Part shown: piece after piece, positions 44,018 to 52,600 of the stretch
Numbering within the stretch: the first letter of the stretch is position 1
Layout: each line of letters begins with the position of its first letter
Assembly (NCBI GenBank): GCA_964465145.1
Contig: CAYXJR010000008.1
Coordinates: forward strand, 1-64,000
Direction: 5' to 3'
DNA from: JAUVKA01 sp964465145
GTDB taxonomy: Bacteria; Bacteroidota; Bacteroidia; Bacteroidales; UBA12481
Length of the DNA: 64,000 nucleotides
Made by a program: the position numbers and the translations under genes
Notes under the pieces: generated by a model
The model's input: the letters and a program-made list of their open reading frames with translations, nothing else
The model's database searches: none
Told to the model about the DNA's origin: nothing

Positions 44018-45487
44018 ATGAATGCAATAAAAAAAATCAGCTTGTTATTGATTGCTCTTAGCATTGCTATGGGAGACATAGTGGCTCAGAAAGTACTTCG
44101 GCTGGAGGATGCTCTGGCTATTGCTGCTGAGAGTAGTCCGGACATTAAAAGGGTTAAATTAGGGTTAGAACGGAGCCAGGAATCGCTGAAAGCTCAGGTC
44201 GCTGCCCAGAAATCCAATTTCAGTTTCAATGTCAATCCACTGTCTTTTTCTAATGACAGATCTTTTGATGATTATACCAATGAGTGGTATTCCAGGAATT
44301 CGCTTAGCAGTTCTGGTACCTTTGTTGTGGCACAGCCAATTGTAATGACGGATGGTGTTGTTTCCCTGAATAATCGGCTGAATTGGCAGAATACTTACAG
44401 CGAAATTACCGACAAGGAATTAAACACCTTTACTAACAATTTGTATCTCCGTTATGATCAACCTTTATTTACATATAATCAGACAAAAATGACCCTGGCG
44501 GAATTAGAGCTGGATATGGAAAATTCGCAAATGAGTTTTGATATGCAGCTTCTTAGTCTGGAACGTACGGTAGCACAGAGTTTCTACAACGTATATCAAC
44601 GGCAGATGAGTCTTCAAATATCCCAGGAAGAATATACAAATCAAAAGGCAAGTTTCGAGGTAATCAAGAACAAGGTAGAGGGAGGCCTTTCGCGGCTTGA
44701 AGAGCTTTACCAGGCTGAACTTAACCTGGCTAACTCAAGTTCTTCAGTGCAAAATGCTGAGGTGGCTCTTCTGAATGCTAAAGACCAACTGAAAATTACA
44801 CTTGGCATGGATCTTTCTGAGGAAATAATGGTTCTTTCCAGCATAAATGTAGATGCTGTTTCTATTGATCTGGATGAAGCGATAAAATATGGCCTCGAAA
44901 ACCGATTGGAGATTCGGCAAAGGGAGATAGATATTGAAAATGCTCAGTTTAGTCTTATCCGGACCGAGGCATTAAATGAATTCAGGGGAAACCTCTCCTT
45001 GCAGGTCGGATTATTCGGGGATAATGAAAAATTTCCTAATATCTATGCATCTCCCAGTGATAACGAACAGGTAGGCCTTTCTCTTCAAATCCCTATTTTT
45101 GACTGGGGAGAAAGAAAGGCCAGGATTAAGGCCGCTGAGGCTAGTATTAAGACCCAGGAACTTTCCATGTCTGATCAGAGAATCGATATTGTTTATAACA
45201 TCAGAGAGGTGCATCGGAATCTCCAGAACCTCTTTAATCAGATTGCTATTGCTGAACAGAGTGTTAGGAATTCCCAAATGACTTATGATATAAATTTTGA
45301 GAGATACAGTAATGGTGACCTTACTGGTATGGATCTTAGCCTTTACCAGAACCAGCTGTCAAAGGCAAAAATCGAAATCTCCAATGCCCAGATATCCTAT
45401 AAGCTGGAAGTGTTGAATATGAAAATACAAACTTTGTACGATTGGGAAACCCGTACATCAATTGTCCCTGATCAATATAAAAAATAA
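44018..45487 (+). CDS. TolC family outer-membrane efflux protein
   Basis: A 489-residue protein with a signal peptide (MNAIKKISLLLIALSIAMGDIVAQ), then two OEP repeats of long amphipathic helices (LRLEDALAIAAESSPDIKRVKLGLERSQ; IDLDEAIKYGLENRLEIRQREIDIENAQ). It should form the trimeric channel through the outer membrane and the periplasmic tunnel for the pumps encoded next. It lies 16 bases after the permease fusion and 8 before the adaptor gene, in the operon. Confidence 0.92.
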   Translation: MNAIKKISLLLIALSIAMGDIVAQKVLRLEDALAIAAESSPDIKRVKLGLERSQESLKAQVAAQKSNFSFNVNPLSFSNDRSFDDYTNEWYSRNSLSSSGTFVVAQPIVMTDGVVSLNNRLNWQNTYSEITDKELNTFTNNLYLRYDQPLFTYNQTKMTLAELELDMENSQMSFDMQLLSLERTVAQSFYNVYQRQMSLQISQEEYTNQKASFEVIKNKVEGGLSRLEELYQAELNLANSSSSVQNAEVALLNAKDQLKITLGMDLSEEIMVLSSINVDAVSIDLDEAIKYGLENRLEIRQREIDIENAQFSLIRTEALNEFRGNLSLQVGLFGDNEKFPNIYASPSDNEQVGLSLQIPIFDWGERKARIKAAEASIKTQELSMSDQRIDIVYNIREVHRNLQNLFNQIAIAEQSVRNSQMTYDINFERYSNGDLTGMDLSLYQNQLSKAKIEISNAQISYKLEVLNMKIQTLYDWETRTSIVPDQYKK

Positions 45488-45495
45488 TCATATCC

Positions 45496-46563
45496 ATGAA
45501 AAAGAGTAGAATAATCCCTGCAGCCATTGTTATCATTCTTTTTGCGAGCCTGCTTGGCAGTTGCCGTAATGAGCAACCGGATTTGGAGGCTGATATAGCT
45601 GTTCCCGTATCCGTTGAAGATATTAAGTTAAAATCAATTGAACAGTTTATTACTACCAACGGAACTGTCCTTGCGACAAAGGAAGTATTACTGAAAGCCG
45701 AAATGAGTGGTATGTACAAATTGACTAATAATCCAAGGACAGGTCGTCCCTGGGTATTGGGTGACAGGGTACGTGCTGGTGAGGCTATTATTACCCTTGA
45801 AGATCAGGAATATGTGAATGGTATTCAGATCAAGTCCAAAGAAATGAATCTGGCGATTTCAAAGGATGAATTAACGAAAATGAAATCTCTTCTGGAAAAA
45901 GGTGGTGCAACAGAACGGGAAGTGAATAATGCAGAGCAAACCTTCATTAATGCTGAATACACACTGGAAAATGCAAAACTCCAGCTTGCGAAAATGAATG
46001 TGGTCGCCCCTTTTAATGGAGTTATTGTGGATCTCATATATTTCACCCCGGGCAATAAAATCGACAATGGGGCAGAACTGGCCACTATAATGGATTATGA
46101 CCACCTCTACATGGATTTTCAACTGCCTGAGAAGAATATATCGGAGCTTGCCGTGAATCAGCAGGTGAGAATACTGAATTACACTTTGCCGGATGATACC
46201 CTTAAGGGTACTATTTCTCAACTTTCTCCAGCCATTAACCCGGATACGCGGAATTTCAAAGGGACCTTTACAATTAGTAATCCCAATCTCAAGTTACGCC
46301 CGGGAAGTTATGTGAAAGCTGAGATTGTAACAATGAAAAAGGACAGTGTAATAGTTATCTCTAAAGATCTGGTGATGTCTCGCCAGAGAGGTAAATCTGT
46401 TTTTGTAGTTGATAATAATACTGCCAATGAGCGTCGTATTACCACAGGACTTGAGAACCCACAGGAAATAGAGGTTTTAACCGGATTAAAGGTAAACGAC
46501 AGAATTGTTATAGAAGGGTTTGAGACATTGGGTAACCGGTCGAAGGTTAAAATTATTCGCTAA
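45496..46563 (+). CDS. RND efflux membrane-fusion (adaptor) lipoprotein
   Basis: A 355-residue periplasmic adaptor. The signal peptide MKKSRIIPAAIVIILFASLLGSC has lipobox LGSC, so it is anchored by lipid. The lipoyl-like half-motifs VLLKAEMSGMYKL and VVAPFNGVIVDLIYFTPGNKI flank a short helical hairpin (LAISKDELTKMKSLLEKGGATEREVNNAEQ). A beta-barrel (ATIMDYDHLYMDFQLPEKNISEL) and membrane-proximal domain follow. It links the inner-membrane RND pump to the TolC channel. One adaptor must serve two pumps here. Confidence 0.93.
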   Translation: MKKSRIIPAAIVIILFASLLGSCRNEQPDLEADIAVPVSVEDIKLKSIEQFITTNGTVLATKEVLLKAEMSGMYKLTNNPRTGRPWVLGDRVRAGEAIITLEDQEYVNGIQIKSKEMNLAISKDELTKMKSLLEKGGATEREVNNAEQTFINAEYTLENAKLQLAKMNVVAPFNGVIVDLIYFTPGNKIDNGAELATIMDYDHLYMDFQLPEKNISELAVNQQVRILNYTLPDDTLKGTISQLSPAINPDTRNFKGTFTISNPNLKLRPGSYVKAEIVTMKKDSVIVISKDLVMSRQRGKSVFVVDNNTANERRITTGLENPQEIEVLTGLKVNDRIVIEGFETLGNRSKVKIIR

Positions 46564-46593
46564 TAAATTCTATTTGAAAGGAAGATCTTCCTT

Positions 46594-49500
46594 ATGAAGA
46601 AAATAACGCAATTTTCCGTCAATTATCCGGTAACGATTACCATGATTATCCTGGGAGTTGTCCTTTTGGGTTATATCTCTCTTGGAAAATTGGGAACCGA
46701 TCTAATGCCGGAAATGAACAATCCCCGGGTATATGTGGAGATCGTTGCCGGGGAGAGACCTCCTGAAGAGATTGAGAAGCAATTTGTTGATCAGATTGAA
46801 TCTCTCGCTATCCGGCAGCCCGATGTTATTGGTGTTTCATCTGTGACAAGGGTGGGTACTGCCCAGATAACAGTAGAATACGCCTGGCAGAAGGACATGG
46901 ATGAAGCCTTTCTTGAGTTACAGAAGGCTCTGAATTCATTTAACCAGAATGGTGATCTGGATGAAATCACCCTCACTCAGCATAACCCAAATGAAACACC
47001 GGTAATGCTGGTTGGAATGGACAATGAGAGTATCGACGATATGAATGAATTACGGAAAGTAGCTGAAAACTACATCCGTAATGAATTGGTTCGTTTGGAA
47101 GGAGTAGCTGATGTTAAGCTAGAAGGGCAGGAAGATAGCGAGGTACTCATCGAAACTGATCCTTATCGCCTGGAGGCTTTTGGGATCAGCACCAGCGATA
47201 TTTCCTCACAAATACAAAACTATAACCGGAATGTATCAGGGGGATCCATTGTGGAGATGGGAACCCAGTATGTTATCAAGGGGGTGAGTGTTTTTCAGGA
47301 ACTTGAGGACCTCAGGGAGCTGATCGTTGGTTTCCAGCAGCCGGAAGGAGCAGTAGGAAACGAAGATAGGGTCCCCGTTTTCCTTGCAGATGTTGCCCAG
47401 GTTAGTTTTAAAAACAAAGATCCTTTAAATATTGTCAGAATTAATGGAAAAAGATGCATTGGACTCGCCATTTATAAGGAGCCAAAATTCAACACAGTTA
47501 AAGCCGTAGAGGATCTGACCTTAGCCTTGGATGATATTACCAAAGCATTGCCCGGATACACCTTTCAAGTGATCCAGGACCAGGGAGCCTTTATCTCAAA
47601 GGCTATCGGTGAAGTTCAAAACACTGCCCTGCTGGGTATCCTTTTTGCTGTGTTTATTCTTTTTCTGTTTTTAAGAAGGATAGGGACCACTCTCATCGCT
47701 AGTGTAGCGATCCCAATCTCCATTATTGCCACCTTCAATTTAATGTATTTCAATGGATTGACACTTAATATCATGACCCTTGGTGGTTTAGCCCTGGGTG
47801 CCGGGATGCTGGTGGATAATGCCATTGTTGTAATGGAGAATATTTTTAGGAATATGCAAAATGGTATGCCCGTTAAGGAGGCTGCTATTACTGGGACGGC
47901 CGAGGTTGGGGGAGCAATTACCGCCTCTACCTTGACCACCATTGTTGTCTTTTTACCTATTGTTTACCTTCACGGGGCAGCCGGTGAGTTATTCAAAGAC
48001 CAGGCGTGGACGGTGGCTTTCTCTCTTCTGAGTTCACTTTTTGTTGCCCTTATGGTTATTCCTATGCTTTTCGCCAGGTTCATTAAACCGAGGAAGAAAA
48101 AGATTAAGGATCAGGCCTTAGGCTTCGCCTGGTACTCTAAAGTCCTTTCAGTTTTACTGAAGTTTAAGTATCCAGTGATAATCATTTCTATTTTTCTTCT
48201 TGCCATCGGAGTCTATCTGGTCCCTATTGTAGGAAGCGAGTTTATGCCAAGAACCGAGGGCCGGGAGTTTTCTATGGAAATTAAATTAGAAGAAGGCACT
48301 CGTATTGACAGAACTGAAAAAGCCGTGAATACCCTTGAGTCAATGATCCGGGAATCTCTCGGTGAAGAACTTCAAACCCTTTATACCCGTATTGGTCCGG
48401 CTTCTTCAAGTAGTACCGCTAAGTCAATTTTTGAAAATGAAAACACAGCAAATATCAAAGTCCTCCTTGTGCAAGACGGACAGATACCAACCAGCAAAAT
48501 AATGGATGCTTTGGCGGATATGGTGTCTAACATGCCTGATATGGAAGTGATGTTTTTTCAGGACGAGACTGCTTTGCAAACAACATTGGGGACCGATGAA
48601 GCTCCGGTGATTGTGGAGGTGGTTGGAGAAGAGTTTGACCAAATTGAGAGAATCACGGCTCAGGTAGAGGAGATCATGCTGAATTCTCCAGATCTTTTCA
48701 ATGTTGAAACCAGTTTTGAAGATGGTGCACCGGAGGTAGAGGTTGTAATTGACCGTTACCGTGCAGGCATATACAATTTAGGTATCGATCAGATAATTAG
48801 TCAGATTCAGAATATGCTCGAAGGAGCAGAAGCCGGAGATTTTGAGTACGAGGGAGAAATGAAGAAGATCAGGATAAAATTACCAGAAGTTCAAGCGAGT
48901 GAATTGAATGACCTTATCCTGCAATCCGGCACTACTGAGTTGAGGCTTTCCGATGTGGCTTCCATCAGAACAGTTGTTGCCCCCAAACAGATCCTACGTT
49001 CAAATCAGAACAGGGTTGGCCAGATTTCTGCACAGTTCCATAAAGGGAAAGCATTTGATCATATTATACAAGAGCTTGATATGCAATTGTCGGAGATATC
49101 ACTACCTCCGCGATATTCAATTCGTCAGGCCGGGGAGGAGCAAAAACGACGAGAATCAATGGATAATCTTCGATTTGCACTCATTCTGTCTCTGGTACTT
49201 GTTTACATGGTTCTGGCTTCACAGTTTGAATCTTTAGTTCATCCTTTTACTATAATATTTACGGTGCCGCTGGCCTTGGTTGGAACGGTATTATTGTTTT
49301 TCTTTTTGGGGAAGACATTTAATATCATGGCGATAATCGGGATTATTATGTTGATAGGTATCGCTGTTAACGACTCGATTATCCTGGTGGATTTTATCAA
49401 TCAGTTAAAACGCTCCGGAGTTAGCAGGACACAAGCCATTTTACAGGGCGGACAAAATCGTATAAGACCGATAATAATGACCAGCCTGACCACTATTCTT

Positions 49501-49680
49501 GCCCTCTTGCCATTGACTTTCGGATTTGGTGAAAGCGCTGCTCTCAGGGCCCCTATGGCCCTGGCAGTTATTGGTGGATTGGTCACATCGACCTTGTTAA
49601 CCCTTATAGTAATTCCTTGTGTTTATGCGGTTTTTGATCAGTTTACCGAATGGATCAAACCAGCTCAACCAACCGATTAG
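46594..49680 (+). CDS. RND efflux pump permease (HAE1/AcrB-like)
   Basis: A 1028-residue inner-membrane pump. The N-terminal helix (FSVNYPVTITMIILGVVLLG) precedes the porter domain; helices 2-6 include ALGAGMLVDNAIVVMENIFRN, which holds the proton-relay Asp of TM4 (the second Asp of the AcrB pair is Asn). The second half repeats the layout (TIIFTVPLALVGTVLLFF, IAVNDSIILVDFINQLKRSG, RPIIMTSLTTILALLPLTFG). It uses the proton gradient to expel small molecules via the adaptor and TolC. It is full length, in contrast to the longer second pump nine bases downstream. The two may form a heterotrimer as in MdtBC. Confidence 0.95.
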   Translation: MKKITQFSVNYPVTITMIILGVVLLGYISLGKLGTDLMPEMNNPRVYVEIVAGERPPEEIEKQFVDQIESLAIRQPDVIGVSSVTRVGTAQITVEYAWQKDMDEAFLELQKALNSFNQNGDLDEITLTQHNPNETPVMLVGMDNESIDDMNELRKVAENYIRNELVRLEGVADVKLEGQEDSEVLIETDPYRLEAFGISTSDISSQIQNYNRNVSGGSIVEMGTQYVIKGVSVFQELEDLRELIVGFQQPEGAVGNEDRVPVFLADVAQVSFKNKDPLNIVRINGKRCIGLAIYKEPKFNTVKAVEDLTLALDDITKALPGYTFQVIQDQGAFISKAIGEVQNTALLGILFAVFILFLFLRRIGTTLIASVAIPISIIATFNLMYFNGLTLNIMTLGGLALGAGMLVDNAIVVMENIFRNMQNGMPVKEAAITGTAEVGGAITASTLTTIVVFLPIVYLHGAAGELFKDQAWTVAFSLLSSLFVALMVIPMLFARFIKPRKKKIKDQALGFAWYSKVLSVLLKFKYPVIIISIFLLAIGVYLVPIVGSEFMPRTEGREFSMEIKLEEGTRIDRTEKAVNTLESMIRESLGEELQTLYTRIGPASSSSTAKSIFENENTANIKVLLVQDGQIPTSKIMDALADMVSNMPDMEVMFFQDETALQTTLGTDEAPVIVEVVGEEFDQIERITAQVEEIMLNSPDLFNVETSFEDGAPEVEVVIDRYRAGIYNLGIDQIISQIQNMLEGAEAGDFEYEGEMKKIRIKLPEVQASELNDLILQSGTTELRLSDVASIRTVVAPKQILRSNQNRVGQISAQFHKGKAFDHIIQELDMQLSEISLPPRYSIRQAGEEQKRRESMDNLRFALILSLVLVYMVLASQFESLVHPFTIIFTVPLALVGTVLLFFFLGKTFNIMAIIGIIMLIGIAVNDSIILVDFINQLKRSGVSRTQAILQGGQNRIRPIIMTSLTTILALLPLTFGFGESAALRAPMALAVIGGLVTSTLLTLIVIPCVYAVFDQFTEWIKPAQPTD

Positions 49681-49689
49681 ATAGAAAAA

Positions 49690-52600
49690 ATGAATGTGGT
49701 AATACACCGGAAAACCCTTATTGGGATGTTTTTTATGGGTCTGACAATGTTAGGGTTTATTTCCTATCAAAATCTTCCTGTTGAATTAATGCCCAATGCT
49801 ACTGCTCCCATGCTGATAGTGCAGGTCAACTCACAGATAGAGGTGGATCCGGGTTATATGGAAAAACAGGCTATCATCCCCATAGAAGGAGCGGTTGGAA
49901 CTCTTGCGGATGTGGAGGAAATATCTTCACAGGCCCAACAAAGAAGGGGAATGATTTATATATCCTATCAGCAGGATGTAGATCTTAAATATGCTGAACT
50001 TAAGTTGCAGGACAGGATTCAGCAAATTAGGGATGAGCTGCCGGAGGGGTTCACAATGTCGATAACCAGAGTAGACCTGGAGATGGGGAATAATCAGGTT
50101 ATGGGTATACAGGTGATAGGTGAAGGAGGAGTCAACCGTGTGAGGAATCTGACCGATAAGGAGATTGTACCCAAAATTGAGAATATTGACGGAGTGGCCG
50201 GGGTTGAGGTTTTCGGAGGACAAGAAAAGTCACTGGAAATAACCCTGGATGAGGATGCTCTGGAGGCTTATGGCCTCACTCCTTTCATGGTACGAAACGC
50301 CTTAACTCAAAATGGAAAGGAGCGAACTTTTGTTGGGCAGGTTTATGAAGGAGGCAGGAAACTTTTTGTTCATGTATCGGCTGAATATTTTGAACTTTCT
50401 GAAATTGAAAATCTGGTTGTATCACGGACTGGCCCTGTTCTTATTAAAGACGTTGCCGAAGTTTATTTTGGTGTCAAGGATCAAACTTCTTACTCCCGGA
50501 TTAATGGAATGGAATCGGTCACTTTGAGCCTCATAGGCGATTCCCAGACAAATATGATCGATCTTTCCCACGAGGTGACAGCTGAGGTAAAACAACTTAA
50601 TAAAGATCTTAAATCCTTCAATGTTGAATTGGTAATCCAGGAAGATTCCGCTGAGCTGATGGAGGAAAACATCAACCAGATAATCAATCTGGCTATGCTT
50701 GGCGGCTTATTTGCAGTATTCATACTGTGGATCTTCCTTAGGAACCTGAGGCTGGTTTTTGCTATAGCAATGGCAATACCAATTTCAGTTTTTACTGCAT
50801 TCAACTTCTTTTATGCTGCTGGTATTACCATCAACAGCCTTACCCTGGTTGGGATGGCTCTGGCCATTGGAATGCTTTTGGATAACAGTGTGGTGGTGTT
50901 GGAAAATATCTATCGCCGGGCATCCCGTGGAGAAAAAATTGCCGAGGCAGTGGTTAAGGGCACAAAGGAAGTGTGGCGTTCCATCGTGGCAGCTACTCTG
51001 ACCACCATAACGGTATTTCTTCCCTTCCTGTTTTATGATAATTTCTTAATCAGGATTCTTGGAGATCACATCGGAGTTTCCATAATTTCCACCCTTCTGG
51101 TTTCCTTATTGGTTGCCATGTTTTTTATCCCCATGATTACTCACTTCTTTATGAAAAATAAGGGAGGCAAACGGCCAGTGATTTTTGAAAATGTTTCACT
51201 GCACAACCGTCTGATACAGAGCTATGTGCTTCTATTGAAGGCCAGTATGCGGAATCCAGCATTAACAATAGTTGGAGCATTGCTTTTATTCTTTATTACA
51301 ATTTTTATTGCCCTCGCAATCTCCACTAATACATTGCAGGAAGCAGAGACCAGTGAGATCAGGCTAAGTGTGACTATGCCTGGTGGCTCAACCCTGGAGA
51401 CTACCGACCAGACTGTTCGTATTATTGAAGAACGCCTGATGGATATTGAGGAAAAAGAGGATCTTGTTTCTGAGGTCAGAGAGGAGGAGGCTACAGTTAC
51501 ACTCCGGCTGTTAGAAGATTACCAGGACTTGAACGGTCGTGGTCTGCCAGAAATTAAAGCAGATATAAACAGGCGCCTGAAGAATGTGAATACTGCTGAA
51601 ATTGATTTCCAGACATTTTCAGCGAGTTCTGGATTCGGCGGTGGAGGTGGAGGGGGTCCGGGTGGAGCGTCTGCCGGCGGTGGATTCGAGAGCTTCATGG
51701 GTATTGGGACACAACAGGAGAAAGTTATGATCAAAGGCCAGGACTTTGAACTGATGAGGAATGTGGCTGAGGATTTGCAATACTATCTGGAGGAGCTAAC
51801 AAGTATTTCCTCAGTGAACCTCAGTGTTGCATCTAACCGGCCTGAAGTCCATATTGCATTCAATCAAAGAGAATTGGGTGAAAGGAATGTCCCCCTCAGC
51901 AACATTAGTTCGGAATTGGGCTCTTTCCCTTCCGAGATCACTTCCGGGGCGGTTTTCAAGGAGGGAACAGAAGAGTATGATATTATTATAAAGATGGATG
52001 TCCCGGAAGAGGAAGAAGAGAGGAGTATGGAGGAGTTGAAGAAATTAGATATCCCTTCTACTGATGGAGCGAATTATGAACTTCAGGATCTGAGTAGTGT
52101 ATTCTTTTCCAGGGGTATGTCTTCCATTGACAGGGTGAACCAGGAAAAAGAAATTGATCTTACATATCGGTTCGACAATGAGGTTAACAATTCCAAAACA
52201 TTGTTGGATGCTGCCAGAGTGGAAATTGATGATCTTGTTTCTGGGATTAGTATACCGGCAGGCGTCGCCCTGGAGGTGGTACATGAGGAAAATCAATTTG
52301 AAGATTTCTATTTTTTAATACTAGCTGCCTTTATTCTGATCTATATGATTCTGGCGGCGGTTTTTGAGTCTTTTTGGATTCCCTTCGTTTTATTATTTAC
52401 CATTCCTCTTGCAGGTATTGGGGCCTTTGCAGCGCTCATTTTTACAAAAAATTCGCTGATGAATGCCAATACCCTGACCGGTTTTATTATTCTTCTGGGA
52501 ATAGTGGTCAATAATGGGATAATACTAATTGATTATACCAATATTCTCAGAAAACAGGGATTTCGACGATCACGAGCTCTAATGTCAGCAGGACTTGCCA

